A stretch of DNA of 64,000 nucleotides from Dethiobacter alkaliphilus AHT 1 (lineage in GTDB: Bacteria; Bacillota; Dethiobacteria; Dethiobacterales; Dethiobacteraceae). The stretch lies in NCBI RefSeq assembly GCF_000174415.1, contig NZ_ACJM01000002.1:124001-188000 (forward strand). The letters are read 5' to 3'. The notes below the pieces were generated by a model that was not told the origin of the DNA, did not search any database, and saw only the letters and a program-made list of their open reading frames with translations. The translations under genes and the position numbers were made by a program. How positions within the stretch are numbered: the first letter of the stretch is position 1; each line of letters begins with the position of its first letter. Positions 1 through 7,222 of this stretch are shown piece after piece.

Positions 1-713
1 CGAACCTCAGCAAAGGCTTGCTCAACCTGGTATTTACTTTCCTTAAATCCAAACGTGTCTTCATTCAGAGAAATATAGATTTCGTCATTTAAATGAACCC
101 CAATATATAAAGGATTGTATAGGCGCCGAGACAATGTATCCAAATTTAAGCTGAGTACATCACTGCTGCGGAGTTTACCATCTTCCTTAACAGAAATGTA
201 ATACTCATAGGCTTGATATTGATCAGACTCAAATCCTACCATTTTTTCCGAAACGCTGTCTCGCTTAGAAGGACTTGTAATATAGATTTCGAATGAAGGT
301 TCATGTGTTATCTCTGCCATAAAATCAGCATAAAAGTAGCCTTCACTTTCAGATTCTGCAGCAATTGTTGTGAAAGTATCTTCACCACGCTTTCGGTAAT
401 TGAGGGTTACCTGGCTTCCTGCGCTATATTCCCTTAATTGCCACTCCAACCTTACCAGGCCTTCATCTGCCCATGTTGCCAAGAATTCCACATCTCTGAT
501 GTTCCACCAGCGCTCTGCTTCTCTCATATGTTGCACAGTACCTGAGATCTGTCCCACTTCATGTGAAACCTGAGATCGCAGCGAGGCAAACTCTCCGTGC
601 ATATTGTTAATTCTGTGCTCCAGGTTTCGTGTTGCAGAGATGTTCATCCAGGAAAGGATCAATATAACTGCTGTAAGAAAGAGTACTAAACCGTTGTTTT
701 TAATTTCCCTCAT
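1..713 (-). CDS. Membrane-anchored hypothetical protein, 3' part beyond window
   Basis: An open frame runs from an ATG at 713 off the left edge, about 237 residues visible with no stop. Residues 8-24 form one hydrophobic segment after a short charged N-terminus, so the protein is probably anchored by its N-terminus with the rest outside. A helical stretch follows (around residues 30-60), then mixed beta-rich sequence. I recognise no family. A good GGGAGGTGA sequence lies about 30 bases upstream of the ATG, which is too far for normal use, so the exact start is uncertain; the frame is closed by TAA seven codons above this ATG. No neighbour helps to assign a function. Confidence 0.6.
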   Translation of the reverse strand, partial: MREIKNNGLVLFLTAVILILSWMNISATRNLEHRINNMHGEFASLRSQVSHEVGQISGTVQHMREAERWWNIRDVEFLATWADEGLVRLEWQLREYSAGSQVTLNYRKRGEDTFTTIAAESESEGYFYADFMAEITHEPSFEIYITSPSKRDSVSEKMVGFESDQYQAYEYYISVKEDGKLRSSDVLSLNLDTLSRRLYNPLYIGVHLNDEIYISLNEDTFGFKESKYQVEQAFAEV

Positions 714-763
714 TTGTGTACCAGCTAATTAAGCCGGGTCACCTCCCAGATATTTAAAATATA

Positions 764-787
764 TTTAGTTAGACGTACGTAACTAAA
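764..787. promoter_or_regulatory. Inverted repeat, candidate operator
   Basis: Two perfect 8-base arms (TTTAGTTA and TAACTAAA) flank an 8-base spacer, about 50 bases upstream of the start at 713. Position and symmetry suit a repressor site for the leftmost gene. No regulator gene is adjacent, so this is inference. Confidence 0.4.
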
Positions 788-873
788 CTTTGTTCCCCGT
801 CAAACCGGGTTTGTCTTGTTTAATCATAAAGGATGCTTCTGAACATAAACTGAACATTTGCATAAAAGAAGCG

Positions 874-906
874 AAAAAAGCCACCGGTATAAATAACTCC
901 GATGGC
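874..906 (-). terminator. Rho-independent terminator of yefM-yoeB
   Basis: On the minus strand GCCATCGG and CCGGTGGC form a stem with one mismatch, followed directly by TTTTTT. It lies about 80 bases after the toxin stop codon. Confidence 0.75.
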
Positions 907-984
907 TGGTGAAAATGTATCCTATATACTATAGGTTATTTTTTTCTTCATTTTCTAATGCGAAGTGAAAAACTGTAAATGTAA

Positions 985-1239
985 TCAATAATGATTTCTG
1001 CAACTAACTATATAGATGTTATTCTCGTCAATGCTATAAATAAGCCGGTGAACATTTGTAATTCTTCTGCTCCAGTAACCAGACAATTCATGTTTTAGCG
1101 GTTCTGGTTTTCCAAGTCCAGTATTCCCATGGCGCTCAATGTCTCGCAGAAGTTCGTTTATCTTTCTGAGGATTTTTTTGTCCTCGGTCTGCCAGTACAC
1201 ATAATGGGTCCATGCGATATCTGAAAAAACTTTATTCAT
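985..1239 (-). CDS. yoeB: YoeB-family toxin (mRNA endonuclease)
   Basis: 84 residues, the usual length for Txe/YoeB toxins. These are RelE-fold ribosome-dependent mRNA interferases neutralised by YefM. The family signature is visible: an N-terminal AW-type beta strand, the GLGKPEPL segment, the RRI segment and the C-terminal SCRNHY, which carries the histidine and tyrosine typical of the YoeB active site. The start overlaps the antitoxin gene by 8 bases, so the pair is translationally coupled. A terminator follows. No residue looks missing, so the toxin is probably intact. Confidence 0.93.
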   Translation of the reverse strand: MNKVFSDIAWTHYVYWQTEDKKILRKINELLRDIERHGNTGLGKPEPLKHELSGYWSRRITNVHRLIYSIDENNIYIVSCRNHY

Positions 1240-1486
1240 CTAACAACTCTCTTTTCGTACCTCTACCTTGCTTTAGCTGTTCTATAGATCTCATAAGTTC
1301 ATTATAGTACTCTGGATTACTCCTAACATACAAGTTTTCTAAAAGATTATTATATTCGGATTCAGAAAGCATTACTACGTTTTCACCGCGTTCTCGCGTA
1401 ATGATAATGGTTTCGAAGTCGTTAGTTGCTTTGTCACAGAATTCTTTAAAACGCTGTCTAATGGCTGAATAGCTTATCGCTATCAT
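1232..1486 (-). CDS. yefM: YefM-family antitoxin
   Basis: 84 residues from the ATG at 1486, which has GGAGGTG 7 bases upstream; a longer frame to 1531 would run through the operator and is rejected. The N-terminal half matches the Phd/YefM DNA-binding fold (start MIAISYSAIRQRF, then an ITRERGENVVMLSESEYNNL block). The acidic and charged C-terminus is the part expected to wrap around YoeB. First gene of a two-gene operon with yoeB. Antitoxin and toxin together are expected to repress their own promoter through the TGTACA sites just upstream. Confidence 0.92.
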   Translation of the reverse strand: MIAISYSAIRQRFKEFCDKATNDFETIIITRERGENVVMLSESEYNNLLENLYVRSNPEYYNELMRSIEQLKQGRGTKRELLDE

Positions 1487-1508
1487 AAAAACACCTCCAC
1501 ACCTATAT

Positions 1509-1526
1509 TGTACAGAACATTGTACA
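1509..1526 (-). promoter_or_regulatory. YefM-YoeB operator: paired TGTACA hexamers
   Basis: Two TGTACA hexamers (1509-1514 and 1521-1526) lie 12 bases apart centre to centre, 23 bases upstream of the yefM start. Established work on E. coli yefM-yoeB describes paired palindromes with TGTACA cores at this same spacing, overlapping the promoter. The outer one sits in a longer TTGTAC/GTACAA inverted repeat. Confidence 0.8.
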
Positions 1527-1725
1527 AACATGCAATGTTATTCTGTGGCTTTTTTCCATAATTATTGATAGATGCTAGTTCCAATGTTTCTATTCTGCCA
1601 ATTCACATTCCCTGCCAGAAAGCTTATTCTTGTTAAACTTGACCACTATCAAATACAGGTGAACACGCATATTATGTATAAAAGGCTAGCGGTAGTTGTT
1701 ACTTTTAGCCTGGGGGAGGGACAGT

Positions 1726-2331
1726 ATGGAAAAAATCTTAAGTGCCTCTGCCTCAAAAGAGATGTACCAGATTGTATCCAAGTTAAACCAGCTATTTTCC
1801 GAAATACATACAGCTTTTATGAAAAACAGATTATCATTAAAATACAGGCAGGCGCTGGAGAAGTTGGGAAAACAAATTAGTATGGGTTTGGTGGAGTTTT
1901 CTGAGTCTGCAAGACAGATGGACAAAAATGAAGCTTTAACTGTTCATGCAACAGCGGTCAATCTCAGCAAAATTTTTTATGATCTGCTGCGGCTGGCTAC
2001 TCAGGTTGAAAAAAAGATAAACTCTAGAACCAGGTTCACAAATGCAGCCATCAAAGAGATGAATGACATATTGTGCCGCACTGTTAGTGTACTGCCACAT
2101 GTGGCAGACGGCCTGCGTACATGCAACCCTGTAATCTTAGCACACGTGCATAAAGAGGTGGACACTCTGCGCAGGGATTCGGCAAACAGTATAAATTTCC
2201 ACGAAGACAGATTGTGTGAAGGGAAATGTCACCCCAGGGCCTGCATTGTGTATATGCAAATGTTACAACATCTGCAAAACATTCTCTGGCACTACAAAGC
2301 AATGATATGTCGCAACAACTTCCCCACTTAA
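1726..2331 (+). CDS. PhoU-like helical protein
   Basis: 201 residues from the ATG at 1726, preceded by GGGGGAGGG; an upstream in-frame ATG at 1696 lacks a ribosome binding site. The sequence is entirely helical and soluble. Its layout resembles the PhoU-like helical bundle found alone or at the C-terminus of Na/Pi cotransporters, including a C-terminal block with the pattern RLCEGKC followed by YMQMLQHLQNILWHYKAM. The cysteines in CEGKC and the later MIC could bind metal. No phosphate transporter is adjacent, so the role is open. Single gene ending at a strong bidirectional terminator. Confidence 0.5.
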   Translation: MEKILSASASKEMYQIVSKLNQLFSEIHTAFMKNRLSLKYRQALEKLGKQISMGLVEFSESARQMDKNEALTVHATAVNLSKIFYDLLRLATQVEKKINSRTRFTNAAIKEMNDILCRTVSVLPHVADGLRTCNPVILAHVHKEVDTLRRDSANSINFHEDRLCEGKCHPRACIVYMQMLQHLQNILWHYKAMICRNNFPT

Positions 2332-2363
2332 GCTTCCTTAAGTCTGTCATAATCAGGAATATT

Positions 2364-2393
2364 AAAAGCGGTGCAGACCTCTGCACCGCTTTT
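2364..2393. terminator. Bidirectional terminator
   Basis: AAAAGCGGTGCAGA and TCTGCACCGCTTTT form a perfect 14-base stem with a 2-base centre between convergent genes; it has a T-run in both directions. Confidence 0.88.
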
Positions 2394-2404
2394 AATGTCC
2401 AGCC

Positions 2405-2938
2405 TTAAATTTCAAACTCCGCAGCCAAATAGTACGTATCAAAATCTCCCGGTTCTCTGACATCTAGTATATCTTTGACAATACGATAATTACCTGGCTC
2501 CAGGGTGCCATATAACCATTCCCACTTTGCCGTAAATTCTCCGCTACCACCTGGAGGCAAAGGATATCCGATATCATTAAATCCGTAATTCCCATCTACA
2601 ACCACAGGCAGCTGATACCAAGTTCCGTTTATTTTCTTTTCCAGGGAAAAGTATTCGCCATAGATGCATTCCCTCTCTGTGTTGTTCTCAAATACTACTG
2701 TCAACCCGGTGTTAGATACTGTTTCTTGATCAACAGTCATAGTGACCCCGACAAAGTTGTTTACCGTTTCATAGGGTGTGGTTTCTAAATCCGCCGGATC
2801 AATTGATTCAGGTGGAGAGTTTGAGTCTGCTGATTCAGGGGGTGTATTATTTGGGTCAGTTGTGTCTGGCTCATTGCATCCTACCAGAACCAGTAAACAT
2901 ACAGCAATACACATAATAAAACATAATCGCCTATTCAT
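2405..2938 (-). CDS. Lipoprotein with Ig-like beta domain
   Basis: 177 residues with a clear lipoprotein signal: basic start MNRR, hydrophobic core, lipobox LVGC with the cysteine near residue 21. A 35-residue linker rich in Pro, Ser, Asp and Asn follows. The C-terminal 120 residues are beta-rich and resemble the small Ig-like domains (Big type) found in Firmicute lipoproteins (around GLTVVFENNTERECIYGEYF and LEPGNYRIVKDI). It should sit on the outer face of the membrane. Ribosome binding site AGGAGGTG. Single gene; function unknown. Confidence 0.75.
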   Translation of the reverse strand: MNRRLCFIMCIAVCLLVLVGCNEPDTTDPNNTPPESADSNSPPESIDPADLETTPYETVNNFVGVTMTVDQETVSNTGLTVVFENNTERECIYGEYFSLEKKINGTWYQLPVVVDGNYGFNDIGYPLPPGGSGEFTAKWEWLYGTLEPGNYRIVKDILDVREPGDFDTYYLAAEFEI

Positions 2939-3052
2939 AGAATCGCACCTCCTGTTTTTTCAGACGCTGCTGATTGCAAAAGGTTCCCACACTCCAGAGT
3001 TTTTCTATGCCACCTAAAATAAATTGCCCCATAACGGGGCTGTATAAAAATT

Positions 3053-4114
3053 TTAGGCAGATTTAATGATCTTCAGCATAGCTTTAAAAGCAGCTTTGTG
3101 CCCCAGTCCATTTGATTGGTTTACTGTTCCCGTAAAATACAGGTCTTTATCAGGATTAAAAAATGCAAATGCTCCCGATGAGCCCCAGAAACCCAGAATT
3201 TCATTGATTGGTTTTACCGGAGACAACAACCGGGGGACCCACAGTTTTTCTAGCCCTATTCCAAAGTGAAATTGGTAGGGAAACAGGATGAAATTCCATT
3301 TTTTCAGTTCTTCCAGGTAGCTTGCGGGGAAGAATTGCCCGTTAAAAAATCCTTTTAACACTGCCATTGTTTCTTTGGCAGTTGACACTATACCACCCTC
3401 AGCGGTAACTGAGGCCATACAATTGGGAATTTGAATTGCCTGCAGTTGGAAATACATTGGAGCCGGAGTATTGTCTTTAACATTGGAATACGCATATGTA
3501 TCTATAAGATTTAACTCATCAAAAATGTATTTCTGAAAAACAGCATCTATTCTCATCCCGGCTATCTTTTCAATAACACTGCCCAGCAGTCGATAGTTTG
3601 TATTAGAATATAGAACCTTTCCTTTTTGTCCCGGTATAAATTTGGGTCTTAAACTTTTGGTAGCCTCCAGCACTTTTTCAAGCGGCCATGATTGATCTAT
3701 ACCTTTGTTGAAGAGCTCTGAATCTGCTGTGTTTCCGTTTACTTTGTATGACAGGTAGTCGGGTAGCCCTGAGGTATTAGCCAACAGATGAGTAACGGTA
3801 ATCTCCCTTGAATAGTCAATACCGTTATAATGATGCAGTCCGTCCAGTATTTCATCGCTAAAAAACTTAGAGAGCTTGTCATCTAACCGAAGAAGGCCTT
3901 CAGCTCTTAAGCGCAATATCATGGCAGTTGTATACAGCTTGGTTACGCTGGTGATAAAATACCGGTGGCCTTCTTGCATGTTACCGGCACCACCTGTCCA
4001 GGAAAAAGAGCCATCCCCCTTCTCTACACAAAGAACAGCCCCTAAAACATTTCGATTTCGGGCCATATTGTTAACCACGTTTTCAAGTAATGATTCATTC
4101 ACTCTCTCTTCCAT
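3053..4114 (-). CDS. Serine hydrolase, beta-lactamase class C / PBP4* family
   Basis: 353 residues from the ATG at 4114 (GGGGTGAGG upstream). The 4150 ATG lies inside a terminator hairpin and is rejected. The class C beta-lactamase-like fold is supported by the SxxK motif in ITSVTKLY, the YxN motif in YSNTNY and the C-terminal GFWGSSGAF block where a KTG-like triad normally lies. Family members are D,D-peptidases, esterases or peptidases. There is no signal peptide, so this one is probably cytoplasmic or acts on small substrates; the substrate cannot be told from sequence. Confidence 0.85.
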   Translation of the reverse strand: MEERVNESLLENVVNNMARNRNVLGAVLCVEKGDGSFSWTGGAGNMQEGHRYFITSVTKLYTTAMILRLRAEGLLRLDDKLSKFFSDEILDGLHHYNGIDYSREITVTHLLANTSGLPDYLSYKVNGNTADSELFNKGIDQSWPLEKVLEATKSLRPKFIPGQKGKVLYSNTNYRLLGSVIEKIAGMRIDAVFQKYIFDELNLIDTYAYSNVKDNTPAPMYFQLQAIQIPNCMASVTAEGGIVSTAKETMAVLKGFFNGQFFPASYLEELKKWNFILFPYQFHFGIGLEKLWVPRLLSPVKPINEILGFWGSSGAFAFFNPDKDLYFTGTVNQSNGLGHKAAFKAMLKIIKSA

Positions 4115-4138
4115 CTTCCTCACCCCTTTAAAAAACAT

Positions 4139-4161
4139 ATAATGCCTCAAGATGAGGCATT
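4139..4161 (-). terminator. Terminator hairpin after the small membrane protein gene
   Basis: ATGCCTCA and TGAGGCAT pair around AGA; on the minus strand a T-rich stretch (TATATGTTTTTT) follows. It separates the genes at 4193-4474 and 3053-4114. Confidence 0.65.
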
Positions 4162-4192
4162 ATCACGATTAACCCAACCGTGTTGCGTTAGA

Positions 4193-4474
4193 CTAGAAAG
4201 TCATTCGGCTAACAAAAAACATAATGATAAAAGAAGCAGCGAAAAGTATACTTAATCCTGCAATGAGATTGGAAAGTTTATCGCTCATTCCACTTTTTTT
4301 CGGTATTTCAAGCAAATTTACCGCTCCCAAGAGTAGAACCACATAAGCAATAATCCCAAATTGACCTGTGAGAATACCATAGATAGCTAAAATTAGGGCA
4401 AATTGTTGCAGCACCTTGAACACCCTGAAGATAACACCCATTGACGGGTTAACCTCAATACTATCTCTGGTCAT
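4193..4474 (-). CDS. Small membrane protein, unknown function
   Basis: 93 residues from the ATG at 4474, chosen because AAGGAGGGG stands just upstream; the frame is open to 4606 but no signal supports a longer start. Three hydrophobic segments are visible (about residues 20-33, 36-53 and 70-88), separated by a short basic loop near KKSGMSDK. I recognise no family. Confidence 0.6.
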   Translation of the reverse strand: MTRDSIEVNPSMGVIFRVFKVLQQFALILAIYGILTGQFGIIAYVVLLLGAVNLLEIPKKSGMSDKLSNLIAGLSILFAASFIIMFFVSRMTF

Positions 4475-4985
4475 TGAGCTACCCCTCCTTAATACAGAGA
4501 ATCTGCCAATAAGGCAAAAGCGATAATTAAGGCCCTTAGGAGATAGGTCTTCTGAGATAATGCCATGCCCACCATACACACACCAGTTCCCATCCTTCGT
4601 GCCCATATGAGGTCAGCATTCTTGAAGTGGTTCCTCCAAAACCTAAAATAAGGACGCATTTATATTCGTATTTTTGCACAACTATCTCCTCCACTCATTG
4701 TATTCCCTGCTAGCTAAACAATTGTCCATGCTGCTTAATTTTATTGTAAATTGGTCAACTAAACATCAACTGAACATTTCTAAACAATCTAAAGGAAGGC
4801 AAATCCCCTTTGATAGCCAACTTGGCAGAAAACAGATTTATCATTGTTTTTCTGCTTATTGTTATAATTATCCTCCCAACCAACAAATCTTTAGGATTCT
4901 TAACAGCTATCGCAGGAATTACAACCTGGTGAAGTAAATAGTACCATAGAAGTGTCTATCATAAACGAAAAAGGTGGAGATAAAG
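4475..4985. other. Intergenic region, no supported gene
   Basis: About 510 bases between divergent genes. It is AT-rich and holds the ribosome binding sites of both neighbours (GGAGGGG at its left end, GGTGGAG at its right end). An open frame at 4674-4937 has no ribosome binding site and no family character. Confidence 0.5.
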
Positions 4986-5343
4986 ATGACGTAAATTTGA
5001 AACTATCGATGAATATACCCAAGCTTTAGATGGATGGAAGCTTGAGGCCGCCAAGAAGCTTGATCAATTAGTGTTGGAGGTTGCCCCGGAAGCTCAAAGG
5101 GTTATGAAGTGGAAACAGCCAACTTATGAAGACCATGGTTTGTTATGTTATTTTGTAGCCTTTAAAAACCATATTAACTTCGGGTTTTTCCGTGGCACAG
5201 AAATCGAAGATCCAAATGGCCTCCTAGAGGGCACAGGGGATAAAATGCGTCATGTTAAGATAAAAAGCACGGATGACATTAATGATGCGCTAAAACAGAT
5301 AATTGCTTTTGCACTCCAATTGAATCGTAAGAGTAATAGCTAA
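4986..5343 (+). pseudogene. DUF1801 (YdhG-like) gene with a frameshift at the third codon
   Basis: GGTGGAG is well placed before an ATG at 4986, but the frame reads ATG ACG TAA and stops. If one base (T at 4992) is ignored, the reading continues as M-T-K-F-E-T-I-D-E-Y and joins the long frame that ends at 5343, giving about 118 residues of DUF1801: YTQALDGWK, then APEAQRVMKWKQPTY, then a cytosolic alpha/beta remainder. Family members are small proteins of uncertain role. Either the gene is recently broken, or the extra T is a sequencing error, or a GTG at 5071 starts a shortened 90-residue product. A terminator follows. Confidence 0.7.
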
Positions 5344-5372
5344 CTTAAACCAGGAGTCTAGATGCTAATTAC

Positions 5373-5420
5373 AATGCCCCGGACCACCTTTTCAAGAGGT
5401 GATTCGGGGCATTTTTCTTT
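5373..5420. terminator. Terminator between convergent genes
   Basis: AATGCCCCG and CGGGGCATT form the outer stem, with CACCTTTT/AAGAGGTG inside; TTTTTCTTTTT follows on the plus strand. Confidence 0.8.
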
Positions 5421-5442
5421 TTACCGGTGGTTTCCGCTTTTG

Positions 5443-5889
5443 CTATTGCCAGAACCCGTGATCATCTAATAGATCTGAACCGTAAAAGCCGGTGAACGTA
5501 TCAAGCCTAAAACTGTCCAGCTGATTACCCTTAAAATAAAGGTAAAGCCCGGTAGAGTCGTTATCGTAAGGAGTAAAGACCCAGATTTCCCGGTTAGCAG
5601 CGGGGAACACGGCGGTACTGCGAATTTTATAAGGCGGGTTGCCCAGGATTCTTCTGACTGTCCACACACTTTCTCCCTTTAGCTTGGTTTCCCTTCCTAT
5701 CGAAAAGTATTCTTCCCAGCCTTTTTTAGGTTTTCTGTTAATGGTATACCAATCTACAAGCTCCCTCAACCTTGTTAAAAACAGACCTTGCATTAAATGT
5801 AGCCGTTCTGTCTCAGAAACAATTGTGTCATATTCTTTTTGCAGCATCGCGATGGGATCTCTTATAGGAAGTTTCTTTTTATCCGTCAT
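5443..5889 (-). CDS. Hypothetical protein
   Basis: 148 residues from the ATG at 5889 (AGAGGTGA upstream). The upstream ATG at 5916 is rejected because the ribosome binding site lies after it. The N-terminal third is charged and helical (around LQKEYDTIVSETERLHL). The rest is beta-rich with many aromatic residues (WEEYFSIGRET, FTPYDNDSTGLYLYFKGNQ). No signal peptide or membrane segment. Family not recognised; single gene. Confidence 0.6.
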   Translation of the reverse strand: MTDKKKLPIRDPIAMLQKEYDTIVSETERLHLMQGLFLTRLRELVDWYTINRKPKKGWEEYFSIGRETKLKGESVWTVRRILGNPPYKIRSTAVFPAANREIWVFTPYDNDSTGLYLYFKGNQLDSFRLDTFTGFYGSDLLDDHGFWQ

Positions 5890-6092
5890 TCTATCACCTC
5901 TTATGTTCAAATTCATAGAACCCTGTTATATTTTATTCCGGAACTCAAAAATTGCTACTGCTCCTTAGAAGTAGACGCTGTGAAGTCAAATCATTAGAGC
6001 CATTGTGACACCCCTGGCATCCACAACATAAAATAAAGGGAATTACGTTGTCAGTAGGGGGCTAACAAAAACAGTGACAAGGAGGTGTGGAA

Positions 6093-7160
6093 ATGAGTAT
6101 AGCCCGGCAGTTATATCGTGTTCAGGCTGGAGCCTTCTCCTCAAGGCAAGGGGCCGAAGAGCAGGTCAAAAATCTAAAAGAGGCCGGTTTCGATGCCTTT
6201 ATCATTAGTCCTGCACCTGAAAACGGGGATTTAAGCGGTCAGAAACTTTACCGCGTTCAGGCGGGTGCTTTTTCTTCAAAGGAGCGGGCCAAAGAACAGG
6301 TCAGAAGGTTAAAAGAGGCCGGCTTTGATGCCTTTTTCATTAGTCCCCAACCTCCTGAAGGCAGGGTTGAACCGGAAACTCCGGCAATTTATGTTGGGCA
6401 ACAGTTAATCATACCGTTTTCCGAAAACGATAGCCCAAGTATCTCAAAGGTAGTAAACGAGGGAATTCTAAAACAGATTGCTCTTACCTTTGACGCCGGT
6501 TGGTATTATGACCAAACAATCCCTCTGTTGGATGAGTTGGATAAATATAATGTAAAAAGCACCTTTTTTCCCAGAGCTCTTTGGGTAAGGGATAATCCCG
6601 ATTTGACCCGCGAGATAGTTAACCGAGGTCATATTGTTGAAAACCATTCTCTGACCCACGCAGATATGTCACAGATGAATGAAACGGAAATCAGAGAAGA
6701 ACTTGGTGAATCCACCCGTATCATTGAAGAAATCACCAACAGAAGGCCTTATCTGTTTAGGCCGCCCTACGGTGCCTATAATGAGCGTATGCTGAAAATC
6801 CTGGCACAGGAGGGGTACCCGTATACCATTATGTGGACGGTAGATTCCCACGATTGGGCTCATGAAATCGGCGGGAAGCCAATTACTGCCGACTATCTGG
6901 TTAACAGGGTTTTAGATAATTCCTCCCCCAACGGAATCATCCTGATGCATGTGGGCGGCTACAATACAGTAAAAGCTCTGCCGCGCATCATTACCGGACT
7001 GATGCATCAAGGGTACAGATTGGTCACCGTAAATGAGATGATGCCTGCACCGACTCCCAGTTCCCGGATTCATACCGTTAACCAGGGAGAAACATTACAC
7101 TCTATCGCCGAGAAGTACGGTGTCACTGTAGAGGAAATTATCGCGGCTAATGGTCTCTAA
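6093..7160 (+). CDS. Polysaccharide deacetylase with two SPOR repeats and C-terminal LysM
   Basis: 355 residues from the ATG at 6093 (AAGGAGGTG upstream). Residues 7-39 and 52-84 are two near-identical SPOR-type repeats, each with LYRVQAGAFSS and LKEAGFDAF. Residues about 125-320 are a NodB-type metal-dependent deacetylase: LTFDAGW (motif 1, with Ala where TFDDG has its second Asp), HSLTH (metal histidines), RPPYGAY, and LMH near the end. Residues about 325-355 are one LysM (GETLHSIAEKYGV). The likely job is removing acetyl groups from peptidoglycan or a related glycan at septum or spore wall, because SPOR binds denuded glycan. No classical signal peptide is visible, so export may depend on engulfment or another route. 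Confidence 0.88.
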   Translation: MSIARQLYRVQAGAFSSRQGAEEQVKNLKEAGFDAFIISPAPENGDLSGQKLYRVQAGAFSSKERAKEQVRRLKEAGFDAFFISPQPPEGRVEPETPAIYVGQQLIIPFSENDSPSISKVVNEGILKQIALTFDAGWYYDQTIPLLDELDKYNVKSTFFPRALWVRDNPDLTREIVNRGHIVENHSLTHADMSQMNETEIREELGESTRIIEEITNRRPYLFRPPYGAYNERMLKILAQEGYPYTIMWTVDSHDWAHEIGGKPITADYLVNRVLDNSSPNGIILMHVGGYNTVKALPRIITGLMHQGYRLVTVNEMMPAPTPSSRIHTVNQGETLHSIAEKYGVTVEEIIAANGL

Positions 7161-7171
7161 GGCAGACATGA

Positions 7172-7203
7172 TAAAAGCACTGACAATGAAGTCAGTGCTT
7201 TTA
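7172..7203. terminator. Bidirectional terminator
   Basis: AAAAGCACTGAC and GTCAGTGCTTTT form a perfect 12-base stem between two convergent genes. Confidence 0.85.
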
Positions 7204-7222
7204 ATGTGTGTATGCAATGGTG

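Noticed and set aside
1572-1880. Open frame of 102 codons overlapping the PhoU-like gene
   Set aside because: Wrong frame over a gene with a strong ribosome binding site, and composition unlike a protein.
4115-4150. Longer start for the serine hydrolase
   Set aside because: The upstream ATG lies in a terminator hairpin and lacks a ribosome binding site, while ATG 4114 has one.
4674-4937. Open frame of 87 codons on the plus strand
   Set aside because: No ribosome binding site, unlikely composition and no family character in an AT-rich spacer.
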